The translations under genes were made by a program, and so were the position numbers. Of a DNA stretch of 64,000 bases, positions 44,802 through 53,698 are shown piece after piece. The DNA is from an uncultured Collinsella sp. (lineage in GTDB: Bacteria > Actinomycetota > Coriobacteriia > Coriobacteriales > Coriobacteriaceae), in contig CATZLI010000008.1 of assembly GCA_958421275.1 (NCBI GenBank), positions 1-64,000 of the forward strand. Direction: 5' to 3'. The notes under the pieces are model-generated. The model saw only the letters and a program-made list of their open reading frames with translations. It was not told where the DNA came from and did not search any database. Position 1 is the stretch's first letter. The number at the start of each line of letters is the position of its first letter.

Positions 44802-44852
44802 GTGAGTCGTAATGATAGCATCGTTTTGGATTTGCAACAGGGAAGGCGAACG

Positions 44853-46628
44853 ATGACGAGCACCGGAGTCGACGAGAAGTTCATGCGCGAGGCGCTGGCG
44901 GAGGCGCGCGCCGCCGCGGCAGTGGGCGAAGTGCCCATTGGCGCTGTGGTGGTGCGCGCGGGCGAGATCGTCGCGAGGGCGCATAATCGCCGCGAGCTCG
45001 ACCAGGATCCTTCGGCGCATGCCGAGTTTTCGGCCCTGTGTGCCGCCGCTCAGTCGCTTGGACGCTGGCGCCTTTCCGATTGCACGGTCTATGTAACGCT
45101 CGAGCCTTGCTGCATGTGTGCGGGGCTTATGGTCAACGCGCGCGTGGGGCGTTGCGTGTATGGCGCGGCTGATGCCAAGGCGGGCGCGCTGGGTTCGCTA
45201 TATGACCTGAATGCCGATTCTCGCCTGAATCATCGGTTTAACGTACGTGCCGGCGTGCTGGCAGGTGAGTGCAGTGAGGTGCTGAGCAGCTATTTTGCTG
45301 GCCTGCGCGGTGTCGACGGCGTCGGTTGCGGTTTGAACCTTGAGGCGCATGCGGCTCATGCCGAGGCGCTTACGGGTGTTGGGGATCTCGCCGACAAGAC
45401 GTTTAACTATGGCCCCGTGCAGCGCCGGCCCCGCCGCGTGCTGCTGGCGATTGATTCCTTTAAGGGCAGCGTTTCGAGCACGCAGGCGGAGAAAGCCGTT
45501 GCCGAAGGCGTGCGCCGTGTGTGGCCCGATGCCGAGCTGGGCGCTTTGCCGCTGGCAGATGGTGGCGAGGGAACGCTCGACGCCATCGCCGCGCGCGCCG
45601 GCGTGCTCTCGACCTGTGAGGTTGCAGGCCCCTTGGGCGATCGCGTGTCTGCCCGGATGCTGGTGGACGACGAGCACGACTCGGCTGTAATTGAGATGGC
45701 CGAGGCGGCGGGTATTGGGTATTCGCCCTGCACGGAATCGGCGGCGCTTGCGGCTTCGACCTATGGCGTGGGCGAGCTCATACTTCGCGCGGTCCGTGCG
45801 GGGACAAAGACTGTCTATATTGGTTTGGGCGGCAGCGCCACCAACGACGGTGGCGCCGGCATGCTGCAGGCGCTGGGCGCCCGCCTTGTCGATGAGCGTG
45901 GCCGCAATATCGCCCCCGGTCTCGCGGGCCTTGAACACGTGACGAGTATCGATTTGGTACCGACGCTTCGGGCACTGAGCGGCGCGCACGTTGTCGTGCT
46001 TTCCGATGTCGAGAATCCGCTCGTGGGGCGTCGAGGCGCACTGGCGGTGTTTGGCGGGCAGAAGGGCCTGCCGACGGATGATGCCGAGGCGCTGCGCAGG
46101 TACGACAGCTGGATGGTCGGCTATGGTCGCCTGCTCGATGCGGCGATTACCGGAGCGCGGGCTCAGGGGTTGTTGCGCGTGCCCGAGGGCGCCCAGACAT
46201 TTGGCTCGGTGCTCGGCGTGCCCGGTGCCGGTGCTGCCGGCGGTCTGGGTGCCGCGCTGCTGGCGCTCGGGGCGGAGCTGCGTTCGGGCGTGGAGACGGT
46301 GCTCGATCTGATTGGGTTTGACGAGCGCGTGCGCGATGTCGACTTGGTCATAACGGGCGAGGGCAATATGGACGAGCAATCCGCTGCCGGCAAGGCGCCG
46401 GTGGGCGTGGCCCGCCGTGCTAAGCGCTATGGCAAGCCGGTTGTTGCCGTCGTGGGCGGTCGTGCCGACAACCTGGATGCGGTGTATGGGCAGGGTGTCG
46501 ACTTAGTTCTGCCGGTCTGCCGCAGGCCCATGCCCCTCGACCAGGCGCTCAATCCCCAGGAAGCCACAACCAACCTCATCTGCGCCGGCGAAGCGGCCGC
46601 CCAAGCCTACGACCTTGGCCGCATCTAA
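44853..46628 (+). CDS. TadA tRNA adenosine deaminase fused to glycerate kinase
   Basis: 591 residues, ATG 44853 with GGGAAGG upstream. Residues 1-150 are a complete TadA-type deaminase: His56-Ala-Glu58 and Pro85-Cys-Cys-Met-Cys89 give the zinc site and proton shuttle; TadA makes inosine 34 in tRNA-Arg. A linker (151-194) leads to a full glycerate kinase of the GlxK/GarK family (about 195-588) with DSFKGSVSS, PLADGGEGT, GLGGSATNDGGAG and ITGEGNMDEQ. The frame is continuous, with no stop or frameshift between the parts. The two activities are unrelated; a single transcript is likely but whether the protein is cleaved is unknown. Confidence 0.9.
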   Translation: MTSTGVDEKFMREALAEARAAAAVGEVPIGAVVVRAGEIVARAHNRRELDQDPSAHAEFSALCAAAQSLGRWRLSDCTVYVTLEPCCMCAGLMVNARVGRCVYGAADAKAGALGSLYDLNADSRLNHRFNVRAGVLAGECSEVLSSYFAGLRGVDGVGCGLNLEAHAAHAEALTGVGDLADKTFNYGPVQRRPRRVLLAIDSFKGSVSSTQAEKAVAEGVRRVWPDAELGALPLADGGEGTLDAIAARAGVLSTCEVAGPLGDRVSARMLVDDEHDSAVIEMAEAAGIGYSPCTESAALAASTYGVGELILRAVRAGTKTVYIGLGGSATNDGGAGMLQALGARLVDERGRNIAPGLAGLEHVTSIDLVPTLRALSGAHVVVLSDVENPLVGRRGALAVFGGQKGLPTDDAEALRRYDSWMVGYGRLLDAAITGARAQGLLRVPEGAQTFGSVLGVPGAGAAGGLGAALLALGAELRSGVETVLDLIGFDERVRDVDLVITGEGNMDEQSAAGKAPVGVARRAKRYGKPVVAVVGGRADNLDAVYGQGVDLVLPVCRRPMPLDQALNPQEATTNLICAGEAAAQAYDLGRI

Positions 46629-46698
46629 AAGTAGTCAAAAAAGCCCCGTCCCAAATTAGCTACCTTGCCCCATCGGGCTGGAGCGGGTAAGATATACC

Positions 46699-46821
46699 AA
46701 GCGCCTAGCGCGTTCGATGGGTTCGGATGACGACATGTTCCGAATCTGGTCAGGTCCGGAAGGAAGCAGCCATAAGGAGCCTCTGTCGGGCATCCGGATC
46801 CATCGAGCGCACGGGCGCTTT
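46699..46821 (+). ncRNA. ffs: Signal recognition particle RNA (4.5S-type)
   Basis: The invariant Ffh-binding hairpin GGTCAGGTCCGGAAGGAAGC lies at 46749-46768, followed by AGCC. The flanking strands pair over a long rod: AAGCGCC with GGGCGCTT at the ends and TTCGATGG-GTTCGGATG with CATCCGGATCCATCGA inside. About 122 nt, short bacterial type without an Alu domain; T5 at the 3' end. The following 340 bp to 47159 hold no gene I can support. Confidence 0.95.
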
Positions 46822-47159
46822 TTGGTGCCGCGACATGGCCCGGCCGGTGACGAGGTATTTGGTGTCTCGCTGGTCCTCGGCTTCGCCTGCGGGATCGCTC
46901 GACTACCAAGCGCCCCGCCGGCACTCGCGGGTAGCCGACCAAAACCGCCTGAAGGGTCACATTTATCTGATAATTGAATCCCTGGCGTTATGTTGCTCGC
47001 TGGCTTTTCCAAAACAGCGGCGGATACATGCCTTGGGCACTAGTGGCCTTCGTGCCTGCTTCGCCTTAACACCTGTAACGAGTTGCTTACGCATCTCCAG
47101 GGCTCTCCGTACTATCATGAATCAGATTGAATAGAGATGATGATAGGGAGCGCCTATAC

Positions 47160-49040
47160 ATGATTGAGCTGCTCAGGCGTTTTGGTGGTAAGTTTCGCCG
47201 GTATATGGTGATTGGCCCTGCGTGCAAGCTGATCGAAGTGATCTTTGACCTGCTTACGCCGCTGGTGATTGCCCAGATGATCGATAAGGGTATTGGCGCA
47301 CACGATGTGAACGCTGTCGTCCACTACGGTGCATTGCTTGCCGCCATGGCTGTGATTGGAATCTCGTTTACGCTTGTTTGCCAAAAGATGGCGGCGCTGA
47401 CCTCGCAGGGCATGGGCACCGACATTCGCGGTGCACTCTACCAGCACATCAATAAGCTGGGCTATGCTGAACTCGACCGCTTTGGCACGCCGTCGCTCAT
47501 CACGCGTATCACCAACGATGTCAACCAGGTGCAGCTCGCTGTGGCGCTCGGTGTGCGCATGCTCATCCGCTGGCCCTTCCTAGCAGTGGGTTCTATGTGC
47601 GCGGCCCTCGCCATCGACCTTAAGCTCGGCGTGATCTTTTTGATTTGCACGCCCGCCATCGGCTTGGTGTTTTGGTTTGTTATGGCGCGCTGCATTCCGT
47701 ATTACAAGCAGCTGCAGGCAAAGCTCGACCGCATTGCGCTCATTTGCCGTGAGGGGCTTTCGGGCGCCCGCGTGGTTCGCGCCTTTGTGCGCGAAGATCA
47801 CGAGCGTGAGCGCTTTGCCCAAGCCGCCGATGACCAGGCTTATACCGCCATCGCGGTGGGCAAGCTCTCGTCGGTCCTTAACCCCGTCACGTTTTTGGTG
47901 ATGAATCTGGGCGTGTGCGCCATCCTGTGGGTGGGTGGCATCCAGGTCAACGTGGGCGAGCTCACGCAGGGCCAGGTCATGGCGTTTGTGAACTACATGA
48001 CGCAGACCCTGACCTCCATCGTGTATGTCGCCAACCTGGTCGTGGTCTTTACCAAGGCGAGCGCGAGCGCGTCGCGTATCAACGAGGTGCTCAACTGCGA
48101 GCCGAGCATCACCGACGAGGGCAACCAGCCGGTCGCGCTGCCCGAGCCGAGCGCGATGGGCAACGCCGTTCCGGTCCCCGCGCTGAGCTTGAGCCATGCG
48201 AGCTTCTCCTTTGGCGCGGGCGCCGCCAACGCTGTCAATGACGTGACCCTGGAGCTGCCGCTGGGCAAAACGCTCGGCATTATCGGCGGCACGGGCAGCG
48301 GTAAGTCGACGCTCGTCTCGCTCATCCCGCGCCTGTACGACACGGGCGCCGGCAGCGTGTGCGTGATGGGTGCCGACGTGCGCGCTTGGCCGATCGACCA
48401 GCTGCGCCATGTGGTCGCGACCGTACCGCAGCACGCGTCGCTCGTGAGCGGTACGATCCGCAGCAACCTAACCTGGCGCGACGAGTCGGCAACCGATGAG
48501 GAGCTGTGGGCGGCGCTCGATATGGCGCAGGCCAGCGAGTTCGTGCGCAACAAGCCCCAGGGCTTAGATGCCCCGGTCGAGGCGGGCGGCAAGAACTTTA
48601 GCGGTGGCCAACGTCAGCGTCTGACTATCGCGCGCGCCTTGGTGGATTCGCCTCAGATATTGATCATGGACGACTCCGCCTCGGCGCTCGATTTTAAGAC
48701 CGACGCGGCGCTTCGCCATGCCATTCGCGAACGAAGCATGTGTGGTGCCGCCGAGGGCTGGCTGCCGCTGACCACGGTGATTGTAAGCCAGCGCGTCTCG
48801 ACCGTTCACGACACCGACATGATCTGTGTGCTCGACCACGGCTCGGTTGCGGGCCTGGGTACGCACGACGAGCTGTACGCAAGCTGCCAGCTCTACCGAG
48901 AGATTTGCCAGTCGCAGCTTCGCCGCGAGGAGCTCGAGGGCCAGCAGGGGAGTACGGCGCCCGCGTCTGCTCCAAGTCCCGCGCCCGCCCCGGGCGCCGC
49001 GTGCACCCCCACATCCGTCCGCGCAAAGGAGGGCTGCTAA
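47160..49040 (+). CDS. ABC exporter half-transporter, degenerate-site subunit (pair 2)
   Basis: 626 residues from ATG 47160 (GGGAG upstream); 47127 is an in-frame alternative. Same architecture as the gene at 36112: six-helix domain, Walker A GGTGSGKST near 376, FSGGQRQR signature, and MDDSASALDFKTDAALRHA in place of a catalytic Glu. The Walker B stretch is nearly the same as in the first pair, so the two operons are paralogous. An Ala/Pro-rich tail (APASAPSPAPAPG) ends the protein. No regulator is directly adjacent. Confidence 0.92.
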   Translation: MIELLRRFGGKFRRYMVIGPACKLIEVIFDLLTPLVIAQMIDKGIGAHDVNAVVHYGALLAAMAVIGISFTLVCQKMAALTSQGMGTDIRGALYQHINKLGYAELDRFGTPSLITRITNDVNQVQLAVALGVRMLIRWPFLAVGSMCAALAIDLKLGVIFLICTPAIGLVFWFVMARCIPYYKQLQAKLDRIALICREGLSGARVVRAFVREDHERERFAQAADDQAYTAIAVGKLSSVLNPVTFLVMNLGVCAILWVGGIQVNVGELTQGQVMAFVNYMTQTLTSIVYVANLVVVFTKASASASRINEVLNCEPSITDEGNQPVALPEPSAMGNAVPVPALSLSHASFSFGAGAANAVNDVTLELPLGKTLGIIGGTGSGKSTLVSLIPRLYDTGAGSVCVMGADVRAWPIDQLRHVVATVPQHASLVSGTIRSNLTWRDESATDEELWAALDMAQASEFVRNKPQGLDAPVEAGGKNFSGGQRQRLTIARALVDSPQILIMDDSASALDFKTDAALRHAIRERSMCGAAEGWLPLTTVIVSQRVSTVHDTDMICVLDHGSVAGLGTHDELYASCQLYREICQSQLRREELEGQQGSTAPASAPSPAPAPGAACTPTSVRAKEGC

Positions 49041-50900
49041 ATGAATCCGTATACTTCTTCCGGTTCGGTCGCCACGATGACGGCCAACGTGTCCGGCAAC
49101 GATAGTCTCAACGACCTGGGAGACGGTCCCCGCCAGCCCGGCGACCCCGAGCGCTATCCCGCCGGTGCGGTGACCCGCCGCCTGCTGGGCTATGTTCGCC
49201 CGCACCGCGTCTCGTTTGCGGCATCGTTTTTGAGTGCCGCCGTCTCGGTGATACTGCAGCTCTACACGCCCATCCTCATTGGCGAGGGCATCGACCTTAT
49301 CGTCGCCGCCGGGCAGGTGGACTTTGACGCGCTGCTGCCGCTCGTTACCAAGCTCGCGATTGTCGTGGTGGGCGCGGCGGCCTTCCAGTGGCTGCAGGGC
49401 TACTGCGTCAACCGTTTGTCCTACGAAACGGTGCGCGACATGCGCGTGGAGGCGAGCGATAAGCTCAGCCGCATGCCACTCAGCTTTATCGACAGCCATG
49501 CCCACGGCGACCTTATGAGCCGCGTGGTCAACGACGTCGATCAGGTGGGCGACGGTCTGCTGCAGGGCTTTACCCAGCTTTTCACCGGCGTTATCACCAT
49601 CGTTGGCACGCTCGCGTTTATGCTCTCCATTAACCTGACCATGACGCTCGTGGTGGTGCTCGTCACGCCGCTTTCCATCTTTGCGGCCGGTGCCATCGCC
49701 AAGCTATCCAATAAGAGCTTCACTGCTCAACAGCGCATCCAGGGCCAACTCGGCGGTCATATCGAGGAGTATGTGGGTGAGCAAAAGCTCGTGGACGCCT
49801 TCGCCTACGGCCCGCACGCCCAAGCGCGCTTTGATGCCCTCAATGCCGAGCTCTATACGGCGGGCGAGCGCGCACAGTTTATGGGTTCGCTTTCCAACCC
49901 CGGTACGCGCTTTATCAATAACATCATCTACGCCGTGGTCGCCGTGATCGGCTGCGCGGGCGTGATCACGGGCGTGCCTGCGGCGCTCACGGTGGGCGGC
50001 GTGCAGATCTTCCTGTCCTACGCCAACCAGTACACTAAACCGTTCAACGAGGTCACGAACGTCATCACGCAGATCCAGACCGCGTACGCCTCGGCGCGCC
50101 GCATGCTTGCGCTGCTCGATGCCCGCGAGCAGGAACCCGATGCGCCAGATGCCGTGGAGCTTGCTGCTCCGCAGGGCGAGGTGACCTTTGAACACGTGGA
50201 CTTTAGCTATGTACCCGACCGCAAGCTGCTGCAGGATATCTGCATCGAGGCCAAACCCGGCATGCGCTTTGCCCTCGTTGGCCCCACGGGCTGCGGAAAG
50301 ACAACGCTCATCAACCTGCTGCTGCGCTTTTACGATATCGATGCTGGGCGCATCATGGTGGATGGTCGCTCCTCGCGTGACTACACGCGTGCGAGCCTGC
50401 GCCGCGCCTTTGGCATGGTACTGCAGGACACCTGGCTGTTCGAGGGCACGGTGGCGGAAAACATCGCCTACGGTTGCCCAGGAGCCACGCGCGAGCAGGT
50501 TATCGAAGCTGCCAAGCGCGCGCACGCGCACAAGTTTATCGTGCAGCTGCCAGGCGGCTACGATACGGTCATCGGCGAGGACGGCGGCACGTTTAGCCAG
50601 GGCCAAAAGCAGCTGTTGTGCATCGCACGCGTTATGCTCACCGATCCGGCTATCTTGCTGCTGGACGAGGCGACTTCGAGTATCGATACGCGCACCGAGC
50701 TGCAGGTGCAGGCGGCATTCGACGAGCTTATGGCCGGCCGCACAAGCTTTGTGGTGGCGCACCGCCTGTCGACGATCCGCAACGCCGATTGCATTCTGGT
50801 CATGCGCGACGGCCAGATTATCGAGCGCGGCACGCACGACGAGCTGTTAGCGGCAGGCGGCTTCTACGCCGAACTCTACCGCAGCCAATTCGCTCAGTGA
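49041..50900 (+). CDS. ABC exporter half-transporter, catalytic subunit (pair 2)
   Basis: 619 residues; its ATG follows the partner's stop with no gap. Short N-terminal extension, then the exporter domain and ATPase. Walker A GPTGCGKTT near 413, signature FSQGQKQ, Walker B LDEATSSID with catalytic Glu. Forms a heterodimer with the 47160 product. Cargo unknown; multidrug, lipid or peptide export are all possible. Confidence 0.92.
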   Translation: MNPYTSSGSVATMTANVSGNDSLNDLGDGPRQPGDPERYPAGAVTRRLLGYVRPHRVSFAASFLSAAVSVILQLYTPILIGEGIDLIVAAGQVDFDALLPLVTKLAIVVVGAAAFQWLQGYCVNRLSYETVRDMRVEASDKLSRMPLSFIDSHAHGDLMSRVVNDVDQVGDGLLQGFTQLFTGVITIVGTLAFMLSINLTMTLVVVLVTPLSIFAAGAIAKLSNKSFTAQQRIQGQLGGHIEEYVGEQKLVDAFAYGPHAQARFDALNAELYTAGERAQFMGSLSNPGTRFINNIIYAVVAVIGCAGVITGVPAALTVGGVQIFLSYANQYTKPFNEVTNVITQIQTAYASARRMLALLDAREQEPDAPDAVELAAPQGEVTFEHVDFSYVPDRKLLQDICIEAKPGMRFALVGPTGCGKTTLINLLLRFYDIDAGRIMVDGRSSRDYTRASLRRAFGMVLQDTWLFEGTVAENIAYGCPGATREQVIEAAKRAHAHKFIVQLPGGYDTVIGEDGGTFSQGQKQLLCIARVMLTDPAILLLDEATSSIDTRTELQVQAAFDELMAGRTSFVVAHRLSTIRNADCILVMRDGQIIERGTHDELLAAGGFYAELYRSQFAQ

Positions 50901-50928
50901 GCAAGCCCGCGGGGCATGTAATGCAGCG

Positions 50929-52209
50929 CTAGGGCGCGAGTGTGTCAACGGGGGCAACGATAATGCCCTCGGGCGTTGTATGGGCTGGCATGCCGAACCC
51001 GATGACGATGAGCTTGGCCGCGGGTGGTCTCTCGCCACGCTCGACAAGTTTGCGCTCGAGTCGAAGCAGGTTTGCAGATGCCTCGGGGATCTGCGGACTT
51101 CCGAGTTTTACTTCCACGGCAATCCAAGTTCCATCGCGCCTGCATATAACGGCATCGACCTCGAGATCGTCGGCGTCATGGTAGTGGGACACCGATGAGT
51201 CATTTGCGGCTGCATAGACCTTAAGGTCGTGCAGGACGAGGGATTCGAAGAGCAGTCCCAGCGTCTTCGGGTCGGATGCCAATGACTCCGGATTTGCTCC
51301 GAGCAGTGCGACGGCAAGCGAAGGGTCGGCGAGGTGCCTTTTCGCACCTTGCCGCAGCTTTACCGGAGACCTGAGCGCCGGATGCCAAGCCGGGATATCA
51401 TCGATGATGTGTATTCTGCGCAAGGCATCCGTATAGCGCCGCAGCGTACTTCTCGATACATCACCGCCGAGGTCTTTCTCAAGAGACTTTTCGCCGGCAA
51501 GAGTGGATTCGTTGCGCGCAAGCGAAGACAGAAGAGCCCTGACTTTCTCCGGGTCACGCTTCACGCCGTCAACCCTCGAAACATCCGATTCGCAGACACC
51601 GTCGATGTAGGCAGCGGATATACGCATTGCATCGGCAGTCGTCTTGCCAACCGCCTGAGGCCAACCACCACGACATAGCAAATCGGCGATATCGGCGATG
51701 CCGCTGATGGATCCAAGTGCCGCTTTGATGGGGCATCCGTTAAGCAGCGATTCGAGCGAGACCGCCCCTGAGGAAACCCCGAGTTCGGCCAGAGTCATTG
51801 TTTCCATGCGCAAGCGTGATATGCGCCCGATGCCGCTGTGCATCGGTTGGTCGGCGTCGTTTGGTGTTGCTGACCCCGTAAGCAAAAACTGCCCTGGCTC
51901 ACCGGTCCGACGATCGCATTCGAAACGTATTGCGTCCCACAGTTTTGGCTCTTCCTGCCACTCATCGATGAGTCTCGGCGTTGCGCCGACTATTGCTTGA
52001 GCTGGGTCAATCCTGGCAAGCTGCAGTGCGGCAAAGTCTCCGGCAGGGTCGGAGAGAGACAGCGATGATTCAGCGAATCGCTGGGCCGTAGTCGTCTTTC
52101 CACACCACTTCGGTCCCTGAATGAGCACGGCACCAAAAATGCCAAGATCGCGTTCGATTGAGCGATCGATACATCTACTCATATACCTAGTCATCGTACT
52201 TCCCGCCAT
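50929..52209 (-). CDS. DUF4143 ATPase (AAA+ with PD-(D/E)XK-like C-terminus)
   Basis: 426 residues. Residues 24-160 hold the AAA domain with Walker A GPKWCGKTTTA and Walker B RLIDEWQ; the GSATPND segment is the sensor region. The DUF4143 domain follows, ending in DLEVDAVICRRDGTWIAVEVKLG, a PD-(D/E)XK-like nuclease motif (D, E-V-K). Such proteins are common in anaerobes, often in many copies, and their role (defence or toxin-antitoxin-like have been proposed) is unproven. It faces away from the 23-bp array. Confidence 0.9.
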   Translation of the reverse strand: MAGSTMTRYMSRCIDRSIERDLGIFGAVLIQGPKWCGKTTTAQRFAESSLSLSDPAGDFAALQLARIDPAQAIVGATPRLIDEWQEEPKLWDAIRFECDRRTGEPGQFLLTGSATPNDADQPMHSGIGRISRLRMETMTLAELGVSSGAVSLESLLNGCPIKAALGSISGIADIADLLCRGGWPQAVGKTTADAMRISAAYIDGVCESDVSRVDGVKRDPEKVRALLSSLARNESTLAGEKSLEKDLGGDVSRSTLRRYTDALRRIHIIDDIPAWHPALRSPVKLRQGAKRHLADPSLAVALLGANPESLASDPKTLGLLFESLVLHDLKVYAAANDSSVSHYHDADDLEVDAVICRRDGTWIAVEVKLGSPQIPEASANLLRLERKLVERGERPPAAKLIVIGFGMPAHTTPEGIIVAPVDTLAP

Positions 52210-52248
52210 TCAAAGAAACATTTTGTTTTATAGCATCTTACCAGCGCG

Positions 52249-52386
52249 TAAAACATTTTGACGAAAAACCATGACACAATTTAACGGTATTTCGTGAAAC
52301 AAATTGACGATATTATATGAAACAATTTGACGGCGTTTTGTGAAACAGTTTTTCGGCCATTCGTGAAACGTTCTGCGGCGGTTTCA
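52249..52386. repeat. Six-unit 23-bp tandem repeat
   Basis: Units begin at 52249, 52272, 52295, 52318, 52341 and 52364, exactly 23 bp apart, with consensus TGAAACAATTTGACGGYRTTT. The best unit is 52318. A further AAACATTTTG lies at 52217, near the DUF4143 start. It fills the divergent gap 52210-52535, which holds no gene. Confidence 0.85.
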
Positions 52387-52535
52387 ATCCGAAGCACATA
52401 CTGTTCGAAATCTGTCCAAAGATGTCGTCTGCATCGCCAATCGCCAGACGGTGGTTTACATCTGTCACGTTAGTACTAAGATATTCATCTAATAAATTGC
52501 ATTAGTGGCTTTAGTTTTGGGGGATACGAGGCAAC

Positions 52536-53093
52536 GTGACTATGACGTGCTCTTTGGTGGTTAACAGCAAGAGCGGTAATACCAGGATGGTTTCGGGTGC
52601 GATCAAGCGCACGCTGCAGGCTGCAGGTGTTGAGTTTGTCCATGCCGCGGCGTTGAGCGACGATGCGGATGCAGATCAGGTTGCGCTCGAGGCGCAGGGC
52701 GCCTGCGCGGCCGACACGGTGCTTGTCGGTTTTTGGTGCGACAAGGGCGCGAGCACGCCTTCGGTCGCGGCGTTGCTCTCCGCCTTGCACGGCAAGCGCG
52801 TCTTCCTGTTTGGCACCTGCGGTTTTGGCGCTAGCGAGGAGTACTTTAGGCAGATTATCGATCGCGTGACCTCCAATTTGGCCAATGATGCCGAGCTTGT
52901 AGGCTGGGCGATGTGCCAGGGCAAGATGGGCCCTGCGGTCAAGCAGCGCTACGAGGCTATGCTCGAGCAAGATCCCGATAACGCCCGCGCTAAGTTGCTG
53001 CTCGACAACTGGGTTGCCGCAAAGAACCATCCCACCAAGGAGGATCTGGACAACATGGTCGCAGCTGCCAAGAAGGCCGTGCTGGGCGAGTAG
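52536..53093 (+). CDS. Flavodoxin-family protein
   Basis: 185 residues. FMN-binding loop SKSGNTRM at about 11-18, a second flavin loop near FGTCGFGAS. The fold is that of flavodoxin; length 185 suits a member with an extra C-terminal helix (NHPTKEDLDNMVAAAKKA). Electron carrier or reductase partner; the partner is not in the window. GTG 52536 and ATG 52542 are both possible starts. Terminator 42 bp after the stop. Confidence 0.85.
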   Translation: MTMTCSLVVNSKSGNTRMVSGAIKRTLQAAGVEFVHAAALSDDADADQVALEAQGACAADTVLVGFWCDKGASTPSVAALLSALHGKRVFLFGTCGFGASEEYFRQIIDRVTSNLANDAELVGWAMCQGKMGPAVKQRYEAMLEQDPDNARAKLLLDNWVAAKNHPTKEDLDNMVAAAKKAVLGE

Positions 53094-53134
53094 CTCGCTG
53101 CTCGCGGTCCTTCGTGCAAAACAATACAAATGTG

Positions 53135-53164
53135 AAAGCCTCGAAATTCTCGAGGCTTTTTTCT
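53135..53164 (+). terminator. Terminator of the flavodoxin gene
   Basis: AAAGCCTCGA with TCGAGGCTTT, then TTTTT. Confidence 0.88.
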
Positions 53165-53229
53165 TGATACGCGTGGGCGCAACGATGGCAAGCGTTTGGG
53201 GTGACATTTCCGTCACTCCGATGATGAGA

Positions 53230-53296
53230 CCGTCCTGGACGATACGCTCAATGCATCCGATGGATGTATTGAGCGTGGGACGGGCTTTCCGGATGG
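53230..53296. repeat. Stem-loop with a segment shared with 62.8 kb
   Basis: CGCTCAATGCATCC (53245) pairs with GGATGTATTGAGCG (one mismatch), and CCGTCC with GGGACGG outside it. The 22-nt stretch 53275-53296 recurs identically at 62822-62843. The gene-free stretch 53094-53698 also holds the G11 tract. Confidence 0.7.
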
Positions 53297-53362
53297 ACAC
53301 GGTTTCCAGAAGGTATGGGCTGGGGGCTGCAGGGGGTGGCCGTAGAGGCATGAATAAGGGGG

Positions 53363-53413
53363 TTGAAAATATACGATACTAAATGCAGTATAATTTTAAT
53401 GTGGGGGGGGGGG
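53363..53413 (+). promoter_or_regulatory. Possible promoter followed by an 11-G tract
   Basis: TTGAAA (53363-53368) and TATAAT (53389-53394) are separated by 20 bp, longer than ideal. An unbroken run of 11 G (53403-53413) starts 8 bp after the -10, about the expected transcription start, and 286 bp before the SipW gene. No open frame spans it. Slippage could alter transcription of the surface operon. Confidence 0.45.
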
Positions 53414-53698
53414 TACGATATCTTGGCTGTACAAAATATCAGACCTCTATTGAAAAGTTGTGTAGGGGTTAGCCGCAGGCGTTGGATAAAGCAGACAAGT
53501 GCGGGGACAAATAACCACTTACGGCAAAAATAGTAGCATTTGGCGGAAAGACGTTGATAAAAACGCGGAAGTAGCTACGGTGATTGTTAGAAATAGATTT
53601 CAGATTGGCTTTTTCGAACTCATCTATTAAACGTCTTAGAAAAGCGGCTAATCCTTGATGGGATCGAATATGGCCTCGATGGGGATGAAATAATCACG

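Noticed and set aside
52249..52386. CRISPR array
   Set aside because: Units are contiguous 23-bp repeats without spacers and no cas gene is nearby.
53403..53413. G11 tract as a frameshift switch inside a gene
   Set aside because: Frames on both sides close within a few codons and no product in any frame joins to sipW, so a coding switch is not supported. A sequencing-length error of the tract remains possible.
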